Program-made: the position numbers and the translations under genes | Part shown: positions 52,901 to 61,624 of the stretch, in pieces | Position numbering within the stretch: the stretch's first letter is position 1 | Layout: each line of letters begins with the position of its first letter | Source: Taibaiella chishuiensis | GTDB lineage: Bacteria > Bacteroidota > Bacteroidia > Chitinophagales > Chitinophagaceae | Length of the DNA: 64,000 nt | Reading direction: 5' to 3' | Assembly (NCBI RefSeq): GCF_003014535.1 | Contig: NZ_PYGD01000005.1 | Span: forward strand, 62,001 to 126,000 | The notes under the pieces: model-generated | Told to the model about the DNA's origin: nothing | The model's database searches: none | The model's input: only the letters and a program-made list of their open reading frames with translations

Positions 52901-55869
52901 TGAAATACAGGCCGGCCAATATCATATTGGGCAAACCCAACGATTTTAATTTTCTCCGCATCTATGGCGGCAACATAAGAGATTTAGATAAAATACCAGC
53001 CGGCCAGTATCAGTTGCTATTGGTCGACGAAAACAACCAGTATAAAAAAACGGGCCTTATCGAGGTCAAAGCCAACGGCAGGAACTTCTACAGGATTACG
53101 GAAAAAGACCTGGAAACATTGCCTGCCAACGATATCAGGGATCTTAATAAAGTGCTGAGCCGCTTGTACCGTAAATCCGCGGACGAACGCGACACGTTTA
53201 TCAACCTGGTTATGAAAGCCTATACCAGCGCGACCTACAAGGGGGCCTCAGCCGCCTACTCCGGTACGGTATATGATGAACGCAAAGAGCCCGTACCGGG
53301 CGCTGCCATTAAAATAGCCGGTACTTCGATAGGAACGGTATCGGATGCAGATGGGGTTTTCGAGATTGATATCCCCGGTAATATAGAGCCCCTGTTGATC
53401 ATTTCAGCTACCGGTTATGGCGGGCAGAAGGTAACAGCAAAACGCAATATGGCCATCTATTTGGAAGTGAGCAGTACCATGCTCAACGAGGTCGAGATCT
53501 CCGAGCCTTACGGGCCAGCGGTAACCAAAGAAAGATATGTGGGGGCAGCGGACATCATTACCTCTAAAGAAATTTCGCTGATGCCCGTTTCGGATATTAC
53601 ACGGGCGGTAGAAGGCCATGCAGCCGGCATACAGGTTACCAATGGCAGCAATGGCCAACAGATCGTCAGTATAAGAGGAACCGGATCGCTTGTCGGCGAT
53701 ACCCTGCCCCTGATCGTGATCAACGGTATGCCCTACAATGGCGCCCTGGCCACCTTAAACACTTCGAAGATCGCCTCGATCCAGGTACTCAAAGATGCAA
53801 CAGCGACAAGCCTCTATGGTTCGCGGGGGGCAAATGGCGTAATCCTGATCCTTACCCGGGAAGGCGCCGAACTGCCCGAAGAGATCAGGGCCGGCCTGCA
53901 GGAACCCGCGCCACCCATGCCCGAAGAGCTGATGGTGAGCGGCATGCGCAACAATTTCAGGGACGATGCCTACTGGCTACCCGACCTGGTAACCGATAAA
54001 GAAGGTAAAGTCAATTTCCCGGTAAAATTCCCTGACGATATCACCAACTGGAAGACCATAATCGTAGGCACCGATGATAAAAATCATACCGGCATGGATT
54101 TCGGTAATATCAAATCGTACAAGCCCCTGGGTGCATCGCTTTACCTGCCGCGCTTCCTGCTCGATGGCGATACCGCAATGCTTATCGGCAAATCGGTAAA
54201 TTATACCACCGATACCCTGCCCGTTACCACCAGCTTTTACCATAATGGTATACTTAACACCGAAAGCAAAACACAACTCGCAAAGTATTACAACGACACC
54301 CTCCCGGTAAGCGCTTCGGGCATGGATTCGCTTACGCTCAAATACCTGCTGACTAAAGCCGACGGATATTTCGACGGAGAAGAAAGAACGATACCGGTAC
54401 AACGTATCGGCACCAGGATCGCCAGGGGCAGCTTTATGGCATTAGACATGCCCGATACCACGTTCTCCATCCCCGCAGGCAATGCCAAAGACACGCTGCA
54501 CCTGGCCGCAACGGCTTCGCTTACCGATATCGTACTGCGGGAAATTACGGTATTGCGCGACTATGGCTACCTCTGCAACGAGCAAATGGCCTCGAAAGTT
54601 ATCGCCATGCTCGACAAAGAAAAGATCAGCAATATCCTGCAACAGCCTATTGACGAGAAAGACCGGACATACGTACAGGGCCTGATCGATAAAATAATTA
54701 AAAATAAAAACCAGGAAGGGCTCTGGGGCTGGTGGGGCAATGCCTATACCAGTTCCTGGATATCGGCCCATGCGCTGGAAGCCCTGCTCAGGGCAAAACA
54801 GGCGGGCTACCGGGCTTACTTCAAAGAAGACCTGTTCGTAAGCCGCTACCTCAGCAATCTCGAAAGAGATACCACCCTGGTGGATATACCCGCCCTGAAG
54901 CTGCTGGCGATGAGCTCGGCCAAACCCGACTTTGAAAAATACATCGGCCGTATGGAACGCAATAAAAACCTGTCGCTGCAGGACCGTTTCGAACTGATCG
55001 CGCTGCGCCAGAAGCTGCACCTGCCCTATAACCTGGATCGCCTGACAAAAACAATGGACAGCGATATTTTTGGTAATATCTATTGGAAAGATACCAGCGC
55101 CCTGGTGTACCGGAATGAAGTATTGACTACGCTCAGTGCTTTAAAAGTACTGCGTAACGATACCACAGCCACGATCAACAAACAAAAGGTCGTGAACTGG
55201 ATGCTGCAGCAACGCAGGCCCGGGGGATGGCGCAATACCTATGAAAGCGCACAGATCATCGACGAGCTGATCCACTTCCTGCCCCTGAACAACAAAGTGG
55301 CCATGAAGCCCAGGATGCAGTTCAGCGGGGGGATAGCACAACAGGTGGATACCTTTCCCTACCACCGGTCTCTGCCGCTTACTATAGCAACTACGGTACA
55401 TAAAACAGGGGCAACACCGGTTTACTTTACCTGGTACTACAGCAAGTGGGATACCTCGGCGGCCGCTTCGGGCAATAACTTCAGGCTGCAATCCTGGTTC
55501 GAGAACCGGGGTAAACACACCGGTTATTTGCCCGCGGGCGAACCGGTAACGATGAAAGTAAGGGTAGAAGTCGTAAAAAATGCAGAGTATGTGATGCTGG
55601 AATTGCCCATACCCGCCGGCTGTTCTTATAAAGACAAAAAACAACCCGGTACCAATCACGAATTACACCGGGAATATTTTGAAGACAAAGTTTCTGTTTT
55701 CTGCGAAAGACTGCCCAAAGGCACCTATGAATTTGAGGTAACGCTGTTGCCCCGGTATGCAGGACATTATACCCTCAACCCGGCCAAGGCGGAACTGATG
55801 TATTTCCCGGTATTTTATGGCAGAGAGGGTCTTAAAAAAATAAATATCCGAAACAATGAAAATCCTTAG
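49921..55869 (+). CDS. Alpha-2-macroglobulin-like protein with inserted TonB-plug module
   Basis: This 1982-residue secreted protein has a type I signal peptide (to about residue 21, AQAQ) without a lipobox. The MG2-type segment FYFSKPKYREGDTIKFKAH lies near residue 240, with further macroglobulin domains to about 1100. At about 1114-1195 sits a carboxypeptidase-D regulatory domain (SGTVYDERKEPVPGAAI), and at about 1195-1315 a SusC-type TonB-plug segment (SIRGTGSLVGD, NGMPYNG, LYGSRGANGVI). The A2M domain resumes at about 1340 (YWLPDLVTDKEGKVNF). A thioester-type motif CNEQ lies at Cys1552, then the TED helices and a receptor-binding-like C-terminus. No transmembrane barrel follows the plug. 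It should trap proteases or bind covalently to targets outside the cell; the role of the plug is unknown. Confidence 0.9.
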   Translation: MKLRLLLFVLVFVNIITGAQAQHPTLDNSYKSAYYYRINDQQALQLFRETPGIPDSTFFTNLAYIKPYLSDSLPLAPGNYLSVAFDGSHLIYAYQCITPWRLYLLQNGKDLVVQLLDQHSHQAISVNKVSLDKQPIPYDPVTQSYTLRGRKKGGTLFVTDGNHTYYFSTRNTGPQKIPVLRRLATRRPFRYFHTLFQLYNQGLCDVFHSIKYGYPYGAVAATRYDARYIANKISSPRAPRQYKSYFYFSKPKYREGDTIKFKAHLLDVASQKWYDQPLKVFIGDTYGPDKEDDTYLGTAYSRGKGAGYSFRFVLHDSMDISLDDDYNIYLEQPKDSTVIGKGKFTYEDYELKKAMFALDLKEDEQIKGKPFYVNLTAKDENGLPMPDTRVSVTVKAQQVNRVKPDRLFVPDTLWTYSTTITKGEDKLQIPDSIFPDAAVRYRLIVVMQNSENERTDLDRSIDFSRRTDNLSIKLQTDSILVDQPEKTGEKIQVYAEDRFGFRILDTFVKAPCTLPLNNNAAKYTGETKDDDQELDLGNAEDLVAVYCSKTIDSTFISIANPRRLPAIYHIYKNAKEVQRGTWKDFPLQFASREDVLYSVVLEYVWAGETKRQRYRPLYPKGKVKFDIKQPAVITPGKETDIQVTATDQENRPIAGLNLLAYSYTRKFENQDEDRDNSVNDAPNLPLIGLKNPAWKLNQTFEVDEKDKVVQQPLDYAFWNERMLFDTNWAYRFRYPAADSFEYTTMVMPDSITQVAPVVVEEGNIQEVYYVLMDDVPVYFGFTDYKMPYSFQVDTNFHNFRIRTRNRLVIIEHIKVKPGHKTLFSVDQGQQNGLFRSINYPDSLDIYERSRLLPYIMALQMEPEQLKYAYMESDRVIDLSTIGWRDQKTIGPVTQRYWRFRAYGKFDRLFEYEPQYTYTLSASLVKMKSNSPNQLLPIRPQSGLPGINDEVLSRDKLVARFEYDLLQARKSTSIDMLNKTVTGPASLDLDFATDLKYRPANIILGKPNDFNFLRIYGGNIRDLDKIPAGQYQLLLVDENNQYKKTGLIEVKANGRNFYRITEKDLETLPANDIRDLNKVLSRLYRKSADERDTFINLVMKAYTSATYKGASAAYSGTVYDERKEPVPGAAIKIAGTSIGTVSDADGVFEIDIPGNIEPLLIISATGYGGQKVTAKRNMAIYLEVSSTMLNEVEISEPYGPAVTKERYVGAADIITSKEISLMPVSDITRAVEGHAAGIQVTNGSNGQQIVSIRGTGSLVGDTLPLIVINGMPYNGALATLNTSKIASIQVLKDATATSLYGSRGANGVILILTREGAELPEEIRAGLQEPAPPMPEELMVSGMRNNFRDDAYWLPDLVTDKEGKVNFPVKFPDDITNWKTIIVGTDDKNHTGMDFGNIKSYKPLGASLYLPRFLLDGDTAMLIGKSVNYTTDTLPVTTSFYHNGILNTESKTQLAKYYNDTLPVSASGMDSLTLKYLLTKADGYFDGEERTIPVQRIGTRIARGSFMALDMPDTTFSIPAGNAKDTLHLAATASLTDIVLREITVLRDYGYLCNEQMASKVIAMLDKEKISNILQQPIDEKDRTYVQGLIDKIIKNKNQEGLWGWWGNAYTSSWISAHALEALLRAKQAGYRAYFKEDLFVSRYLSNLERDTTLVDIPALKLLAMSSAKPDFEKYIGRMERNKNLSLQDRFELIALRQKLHLPYNLDRLTKTMDSDIFGNIYWKDTSALVYRNEVLTTLSALKVLRNDTTATINKQKVVNWMLQQRRPGGWRNTYESAQIIDELIHFLPLNNKVAMKPRMQFSGGIAQQVDTFPYHRSLPLTIATTVHKTGATPVYFTWYYSKWDTSAAASGNNFRLQSWFENRGKHTGYLPAGEPVTMKVRVEVVKNAEYVMLELPIPAGCSYKDKKQPGTNHELHREYFEDKVSVFCERLPKGTYEFEVTLLPRYAGHYTLNPAKAELMYFPVFYGREGLKKINIRNNENP

Positions 55870-56510
55870 TCCGTTATAAACCCGAGCCGGGCATTTTGGT
55901 AAACAGGACGTTTAAGCATTTCCTTCATTTTGATAAAACTATCGATAGGCCCCTGCGACGAGAGCGCATTGACCGCCCAGGCCGGAATCATGCCGCCCGG
56001 GTCGACCTGGAGGCTATAGCTAACGCTTACCCTGTTCTTGTCCAGGATGCGGATCGTCCACAAACCGATCGAATGATTGACCCGTACAATACCTTTTTTG
56101 TCGGCCACCCAGCCGGGAATAGCCGGTGCATGAACGGTTACGGTGCCGGATTCCTTGTCCTGCGATACTTTTACATGCGCCACAAAATCGCGGTTTTCGA
56201 GCGGCCAGGGCAGGTTTACCTCTGAATAGTAGTACAATTCGGCCGGCGACACCTGTTTGAGGAGCACACAGGATTTGGTATGCGACACCCAGTCTTCAGC
56301 GGCAGGCACATCGAGCAGCAAGGTCACCAGGGCCGAGGCGGTTGTATTGAGTTCACATTCGACCCTCAGGGCCTTGACCTTGGAGCCGGTAACAGGCTGG
56401 GAATAAACCTTAATACCTTGTTTTTCAGTAAGAAATTTCCAGCCCGATTGGGCCAACGCCCCGGAAACAGGGCCGAATAACAGGAGCAGACAGAGGAGGG
56501 AGCGGTACAT
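55866..56510 (-). CDS. Secreted START-domain protein
   Basis: This 214-residue protein has a signal peptide (SLLCLLLLFGPVSGALAQ) and then a START-type lipid-binding fold: GWKFLTEKQGIKVYSQPV, LLLDVPAAEDWVSHTKSCVLL, YYYSEVNLPWPLENRDFV, and VSYSLQVDPGGMIPAWAVN, a close match to the PCTP-like bacterial subgroup. It would bind a lipid or hydrophobic ligand in the periplasm. The stop codon overlaps that of the converging macroglobulin gene by 4 bp, so the two transcripts overlap at their 3' ends. Confidence 0.87.
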   Translation of the reverse strand: MYRSLLCLLLLFGPVSGALAQSGWKFLTEKQGIKVYSQPVTGSKVKALRVECELNTTASALVTLLLDVPAAEDWVSHTKSCVLLKQVSPAELYYYSEVNLPWPLENRDFVAHVKVSQDKESGTVTVHAPAIPGWVADKKGIVRVNHSIGLWTIRILDKNRVSVSYSLQVDPGGMIPAWAVNALSSQGPIDSFIKMKEMLKRPVYQNARLGFITD

Positions 56511-56635
56511 TTGCGCGACCGAAGTTAAGGCCCCGGCCCTAAATTACCATAGTATTATCTTTGATACCGCTATCAGCAGGTTTTATGAAAGGTTAACGCC
56601 CCGTTGCCGCAGATATGTCCTAATTTTAGGTGTTT

Positions 56636-57757
56636 ATGGAACAAGCACACAGGAAAGGTTTCCTATTCAGCAAGTATACCGCCCCCGACATAGCCCCCTT
56701 CGACAAGCTTTTCGAGATCTTTACAGAACTGATCACCCATACCTCCGGCGACCTCGACGAAGCCCTGTCCTGGCTGCGCGAACTGGACCAGGAGTATGAA
56801 CTGACCGACGAAAACTATACGATCGACGACTTTATCGAGGATCTGAAAAAGAAAGGATACATCCGCCAGGAAGTGAGCAACGATGGCTCCGACGGCGGTT
56901 TAAAAATTACAGCCAAAACCGAAAGGACGATCAGGCAGCAAGCCCTAAAACAGATCTTCGGCAACCTGGGCAAAAAAGGCGCAGGCAATCACAAAACCAA
57001 ATACTCCGGCAGCGGTGATGAACATACCGGCGAATTCCGCGAGTACCGCTTCGGCGACGGGCTCGACCGCATCTCGCTTACCGAAAGCCTGAAGAATGCC
57101 CAGGTCAACAACGGCTCCGACGAATTCCGGCTCACCGAAAACGACCTGGTGGTGGAAGATGCACAGTTCAAAGCCCAGATGAGCACCGTACTGATGATCG
57201 ATATCAGCCACAGCATGATCCTCTATGGCGAAGACCGCATTACACCGGCAAAAAAGGTAGCCATGGCCCTGGCCGAACTCATCACGACCCGTTATCCCAA
57301 GGACACGCTCGACATACTCGTGTTTGGCGACGACGCCTGGACCATCGCTATTAAAGACCTGCCCTACCTGCAAGTGGGCCCTTACCATACCAATACGGTA
57401 GCCGGTCTGCAACTGGCCATGGACCTGCTCCGCAGGAAACGCAATACCAACAAGCAGATCTTTATGATTACCGACGGCAAGCCCAGTTGTGTACGCGAAC
57501 GCGACGGCAGTTATTATATGAACAGCGTGGGACTCGACCAGTATATCGTAGAGCAATGTTATACCATGGCGCAGCAGGCGCGGAAATTGCATATCCCGAT
57601 CACTACCTTTATGATTGCCAACGACCCTTACCTGCAACGTTTCGTAAACCAGTTTACCGAAGCCAACCAGGGCAAAGCATTTTATACCGGGCTTAAAGGG
57701 CTCGGCGAAATGATCTTTGAAGATTATGAAACCAACAGAAAAAAACGAATCAAATAA
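56636..57757 (+). CDS. VWA-domain protein, ChlD-like partner of the AAA ATPase
   Basis: This 373-residue cytoplasmic protein has a helical N-terminal part (about 1-180), acidic and basic by turns. A von Willebrand A domain follows with a complete MIDAS: DISHS (Asp189, Ser191, Ser193), a Thr in NTVAG, and Asp in TDGKPS. Together with the next gene it forms the VWA plus AAA+ pair seen in magnesium chelatase ChlD/ChlI and MoxR systems, which remodel or metallate protein targets. The ATG at 56636 is preferred to a GTG at 56630. The next gene begins 13 bp after its stop. Confidence 0.88.
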   Translation: MEQAHRKGFLFSKYTAPDIAPFDKLFEIFTELITHTSGDLDEALSWLRELDQEYELTDENYTIDDFIEDLKKKGYIRQEVSNDGSDGGLKITAKTERTIRQQALKQIFGNLGKKGAGNHKTKYSGSGDEHTGEFREYRFGDGLDRISLTESLKNAQVNNGSDEFRLTENDLVVEDAQFKAQMSTVLMIDISHSMILYGEDRITPAKKVAMALAELITTRYPKDTLDILVFGDDAWTIAIKDLPYLQVGPYHTNTVAGLQLAMDLLRRKRNTNKQIFMITDGKPSCVRERDGSYYMNSVGLDQYIVEQCYTMAQQARKLHIPITTFMIANDPYLQRFVNQFTEANQGKAFYTGLKGLGEMIFEDYETNRKKRIK

Positions 57758-57770
57758 GCAAAACAACCCG

Positions 57771-59231
57771 ATGGATACTACGCAGATCAAAACTTTAGGC
57801 GCCTTAAAAAAGGCCGGATATAACAGTAAAAGCATTAAAGATGAACTCCGGGATAACCTCCGGCAAAGGATCAGCAAGGGAGAAACCGTGTTTGAAGGGA
57901 TATGGGGGTTTGAAAATACCGTTATACCCGAACTCGAACGCGCCATCCTCTCCCGTCACAACATAAACCTGCTGGGGCTGCGCGGCCAGGCCAAAACCAG
58001 GCTTGCGCGCCTGATGGTGAACCTGCTGGACGAATGGATTCCCTGTATTGCCGGCTCCGAGATCAATGATGATCCTTTAAAGCCCATATCCCGCTTTGCC
58101 CGCGACCTGATTGCCGAGCAGGGCGACGATACGCCCATTAGCTGGCTGCACCGCGACGAGCGCTTTTACGAAAAGCTGGCCACGCCCGATGTTACCGTAG
58201 CCGACCTGATCGGCGATATCGACCCCATCAAGGCCGCCAATTTGAAACTCTCTTACGCCGACGACCGGGTAATCCACTTCGGTATGATACCCAGGGCCAA
58301 TCGCTGCATCTTCGTGATCAACGAACTGCCCGACCTGCAGGCCCGCATACAGGTGGCCCTGTTCAACATCCTGCAGGAAGGCGACATCCAGATCCGTGGT
58401 TTTAAAGTACGTATGCCGCTGGACCTGCAGTTTATTTTTACCGCCAACCCCGAAGATTATACCAACCGCGGTAGTATCGTTACACCGCTTAAGGATCGTA
58501 TCGGGTCGCAGATCCTGACCCACTACCCCGAAAATATACGTATTGCCCGTACCATTACCGAACAGGAAGCCCGCCTGGACGGCCGCCAGACCGAAGGCAT
58601 CCATGTACCCTCGCTGGCCCAGGACCTGCTCGAACAGATCGGTTTCGAGGCGCGCAAAAGCGAGTTTGTAGACTACAAAAGCGGTGTGAGTGCCAGGATG
58701 AGCATTACCGCTTTTGAAAACCTGCTGAGCACCGCGGAAAGAAGGGCACTGCTGGCCGGTGATAAAACCACCACAGTAAGACTTTCAGACTTTATGGGCG
58801 TGATCCCGGCTATTACCGGTAAGATAGAATTGGTATATGAAGGCGAACAGGAAGGTGCCGCCGCAGTAGCCGAACACCTGCTGGGCAATGCCATCCGTAC
58901 GCTGTTTGCCGAATATTTCCCCCGGATCGAAAAGCTGGAACGCCAGCGCGAAGTAAGCCCTTACCAGGAGCTTACCGACTGGTTTACCGAAAACGAGCTC
59001 GAACTGCTGGATGAAGCCACCGATAAGGCGTACCGCAAACAACTGGATAGCGTAGCACCCTTAAAAACCTTGCAGGGCCGCTACCAGCCGCAAGTTCCGG
59101 CTGCAGACAAGTACTTCCTGCTCGAGTTCCTACTCTGGGGCCTCTCCGAACACCAGAAGCTGGGCAAGAACCGCTTTACAGAAGGCTACCAGTTCCGCGA
59201 CCCGCTGGGCGCTTATATCAGCAAACTCTAA
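57771..59231 (+). CDS. AAA+ ATPase of the ChlI/MoxR group
   Basis: This 486-residue ATPase has Walker A GLRGQAKTRL, a Walker B-like segment CIFVINELPDL in which Asn-Glu replaces the usual Asp-Glu, and the ChlI/BchI signature FTANPEDYTNRGSIVTPLKDRIGSQ with sensor 1 and the arginine finger region. A helical lid extends to about 370. The protein is longer than ChlI (about 350), with a C-terminal helical extension. No chelatase H subunit or porphyrin gene is near, so a chaperone-like role with the VWA partner is more likely. The ATG at 57771 is preferred to an upstream TTG at 57717 inside the VWA gene. Confidence 0.88.
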   Translation: MDTTQIKTLGALKKAGYNSKSIKDELRDNLRQRISKGETVFEGIWGFENTVIPELERAILSRHNINLLGLRGQAKTRLARLMVNLLDEWIPCIAGSEINDDPLKPISRFARDLIAEQGDDTPISWLHRDERFYEKLATPDVTVADLIGDIDPIKAANLKLSYADDRVIHFGMIPRANRCIFVINELPDLQARIQVALFNILQEGDIQIRGFKVRMPLDLQFIFTANPEDYTNRGSIVTPLKDRIGSQILTHYPENIRIARTITEQEARLDGRQTEGIHVPSLAQDLLEQIGFEARKSEFVDYKSGVSARMSITAFENLLSTAERRALLAGDKTTTVRLSDFMGVIPAITGKIELVYEGEQEGAAAVAEHLLGNAIRTLFAEYFPRIEKLERQREVSPYQELTDWFTENELELLDEATDKAYRKQLDSVAPLKTLQGRYQPQVPAADKYFLLEFLLWGLSEHQKLGKNRFTEGYQFRDPLGAYISKL

Positions 59232-59822
59232 GCAATTTTTCATATCCTATACAAAAGCCTGCCTCCTATACGGGGCAGGCTTTTGTCTGTCATCATATTA
59301 AGTATCAAGTAGCAAGTATCAAGTAGCAAGTAGCAAAAGGGCGATTGTCATCCTGAGCACAGCGAAGGATCTCATTGGTTAGCTGGCTTTAATAAAGGAA
59401 CGTGCATCAAAGGGAGTCTGTCATCGGGAGCCCCGCGAAGGAGCTCATTTTTTTAGTATCAAGTATCAGGTATCAAGTATTAAAGTGAACGCTGTCATCC
59501 TGAGCCTAGCGAAGGAGCTCATCAACAAGCTGGCTTTGTCGGAGTGATTGTACTGGAGGGTTACTGTCCTGCTGAGCGTAGCATACCCAGCCGGTAATAA
59601 ATAGGGGAAAGTTAACCAGTGTCGCATCGGCGACTCCCGCTGTTAAGATCCTTCGCGAGGCTCAGGATGACATAGGACTAATTAAAATGGACAAGCTGCA
59701 CCTACTCCCTCAGTAGCTGGCTTTATCAGCGTGTGTTATAGAGAGCATAGCGAAGGAGCTTACCGGTTAGCTGGCTTCATCAGCGTATGTTATAGAGCGC
59801 ACAGCGAAGAAGCTTACCGGGC
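59232..59822. repeat. Repeat-rich intergenic block C
   Basis: After the terminator, 59290-59820 hold six further copies of the GCGAAGGATCT core in the same orientation as block A, with AGCTGGCTTTAT and TAAAATGGACAAGCTGC segments. AGTATCAAGTAGCAAGTATC occurs near 59300 and again in variant form near 59455. No gene is supported in this block. Confidence 0.85.
59251..59286 (+). terminator. Terminator of the VWA-AAA operon
   Basis: A perfect 13-bp inverted repeat ACAAAAGCCTGCC / GGCAGGCTTTTGT with a 10-nt loop lies 19 bp after the ATPase stop. The descending arm carries the TTTT run, as in many Bacteroidota terminators. Confidence 0.85.
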
Positions 59823-60599
59823 TTACATCTTCTCGAAGTACTTACCGGTGAACTTATAACGGATGGTGTTTTTCGTAACCTGGCCGTCTTCATACACTAC
59901 CGGCAAGGTAATGATCTGCTGCACGGGATCATAACGGATCAGCGCATCATAAAAATGTCCTGTGTCCTCTATGGTAAAAAAGTCATACTCAAAACCGATA
60001 TCATGCTGTAAGCCGGTTTTGGTTTTAATCAGCCTGGCCTTATCATCCAGGCGATCTGTAGTGATCGCAAACACCTCCAGGTTCTGGGTGCGATCCTTAT
60101 TGGAAAGCCGGCTATTGCTCAATGCAAGATAATAGGTCTGTTGCGCCGCTTTAACGGTAAACAAATGAGCATAATAACCACCGGGATCCTCATCGCCGAA
60201 GTCCTGTACAAAGGTCCGGATGCCTTTTGCCGTTTTGTACTGGAATACATTTTTATAGAAATGCATGGAGCCCCCGGTCCAGGTATCCCAGCTGTAAATA
60301 CGCAAGCGGCCGTCCGCCGATGTTAAGACCCAGCAGACCTGGCTATCCACAAGGGTTTTAAAAGGATATCGAAAACTTTCCGGGTGTTTGGTAAACATCG
60401 CTTTCATCCGGTTGTTAAAAGCGGCCCGGTAGTAGTCCGCGGTATCCGTATTTTCATAAGCGCCATTCACGATCGACATAAAGATCTGCGTCAGCTCTTT
60501 TTCCTCTTTGGCCAGGGAATACCCTTTCTGCGCGCAGGAAGTACCTGGCAGGGCTTGTAGCAGCAGGAAGGCAAACAGGGGTAACAGGATACGGCGCAT
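59823..60599 (-). CDS. Secreted protein of unknown function
   Basis: This 258-residue protein has a signal peptide (LLPLFAFLLLQALPGTSCAQ); the Cys before the cleavage region could also make it a lipoprotein (GTSC), but the Ala-Gln cleavage site is typical of Bacteroidota type I signals. The body is a mix of beta strands, with repeated aromatic-rich phrases (RIYSWDTWTGGSMHFYKNVFQY, GYYAHLFTVK, IGFEYDFFTIED). No known domain was recognised. It looks like a periplasmic or surface protein that compares or binds a ligand. It ends right beside repeat block C and has no operon partner. Confidence 0.7.
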   Translation of the reverse strand: MRRILLPLFAFLLLQALPGTSCAQKGYSLAKEEKELTQIFMSIVNGAYENTDTADYYRAAFNNRMKAMFTKHPESFRYPFKTLVDSQVCWVLTSADGRLRIYSWDTWTGGSMHFYKNVFQYKTAKGIRTFVQDFGDEDPGGYYAHLFTVKAAQQTYYLALSNSRLSNKDRTQNLEVFAITTDRLDDKARLIKTKTGLQHDIGFEYDFFTIEDTGHFYDALIRYDPVQQIITLPVVYEDGQVTKNTIRYKFTGKYFEKM

Positions 60600-60644
60600 G
60601 GTCGGCGAATTAAAAAGGAAAGGTACGCAGTACTACCGGCTATA

Positions 60645-60680
60645 AATACAAACAGCCGGTATTCGCCGGCTGTTTGTATT
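60645..60680 (-). terminator. Terminator of the pseudouridine synthase gene
   Basis: A perfect 15-bp inverted repeat AATACAAACAGCCGG / CCGGCTGTTTGTATT with a 6-nt loop overlaps the rluF-like stop codon. The T-run on the minus strand is short (TATTTATA), so efficiency is uncertain. Confidence 0.75.
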
Positions 60681-61422
60681 AAAACGTTTCATTATCGCGC
60701 AGGTACCGCCATTTACCAGGCGGCAATTGTCCCAGCTGTACTTTGCCCATGCGAATCCTTTTCAGGCCTACCACGTGCAGGCCAACCAGTTCGCACATCC
60801 GCCTGATCTGGCGCTTCTTGCCCTGTTTCAGGATAAACCGCAACTGGTCTTCGTTCTGCCAGCTTACCCTGGCCGGTAATAACTTTTGCCCGTCCAGGCT
60901 GAGGCCATGGTTCAGCAGTTTCAGCCCGTTGTCGCTCAGGCGGCCGGTAACCCGCACCAGGTACTCCTTTTCGGTACTACTGGTTTCGCCGATCAGTTGT
61001 TTGGCAATACGTCCATCCTGTGTCAGTACCAGCAGGCCTACAGAGTCGATATCCAACCGGCCCGCAGGCGCCAGCCCATAGCGGTGTTGCTCCCGGAACC
61101 GTATATTACTTTTATCTTCCGACCACTGGTTAGCTGCTGTAATCAGCTCCACAGCCGCTTTATAGCCTTTTTCGGGCTGTGCGCTCACGTAACCCACCGG
61201 TTTGTGCAGCAGTATCGTTACCCGGTTGGATTGTTGTTGCTGTGCCTGGTTATTCAGGGTTATCTTATCGCTCTCCGTTACCTGCATGCCTTTCTCCCGC
61301 GTTACTTCCCCGTTTACCTTTACCCAGCCTTTCAAAATATAATCATCCGCCTCCCTTCGCGAGCAAAACCCGAGATGGGCCATACGTTTGGCCAGGCGCA
61401 TACTGTCTTTCTCCATATTCAT
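60679..61422 (-). CDS. rluF: Pseudouridine synthase, RluF-like
   Basis: This 247-residue protein has an N-terminal S4 RNA-binding domain (RLAKRMAHLGFCSRREADDYILKGWVKVNG) and the RsuA/RluF-family catalytic core with the Asp motif GRLDIDSVGLLVLTQDG, followed by KEYLVRV and GKKRQIRRMCELVG. RluF modifies uridine in the peptidyl transferase region of 23S rRNA; RsuA and RluE are alternatives, but HKPVGYVSAQPEKG and RRMCELVGLHV fit RluF/RluB best. ATG 61422 is preferred to an in-frame TTG at 61452; the next ATG at 61416 is also possible. Confidence 0.87.
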   Translation of the reverse strand: MNMEKDSMRLAKRMAHLGFCSRREADDYILKGWVKVNGEVTREKGMQVTESDKITLNNQAQQQQSNRVTILLHKPVGYVSAQPEKGYKAAVELITAANQWSEDKSNIRFREQHRYGLAPAGRLDIDSVGLLVLTQDGRIAKQLIGETSSTEKEYLVRVTGRLSDNGLKLLNHGLSLDGQKLLPARVSWQNEDQLRFILKQGKKRQIRRMCELVGLHVVGLKRIRMGKVQLGQLPPGKWRYLRDNETF

Positions 61423-61515
61423 AAGCAACCGGTATAAGTAAGCCGGCTTCAAAGTTTAGCCGGTAAAATTACTGCAAAAAGCCGGAACTGTATGACAGTA
61501 CACAGTAGTAGGGAA

Positions 61516-61548
61516 ATAAAACGGCCGCTTCCACGCGGGAAACAGCCG
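61516..61548 (-). terminator. Terminator after the TetR-controlled SDR gene
   Basis: On the minus strand CGGCTGTTTCC / GGAAGCGGCCG form an 11-bp stem (two G-U pairs) with a CGCGT loop, followed by TTTTATTT. It lies about 77 bp after the SDR stop. The stretch between them (61549-61624) has no supported gene. Confidence 0.8.
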
Positions 61549-61624
61549 CTATCTTATAGCTCTACCCGTTAAAAGTCGGGCACAGCACCGGAATCGCACC
61601 AGAGGTCGACCCGGACCGGTATAC

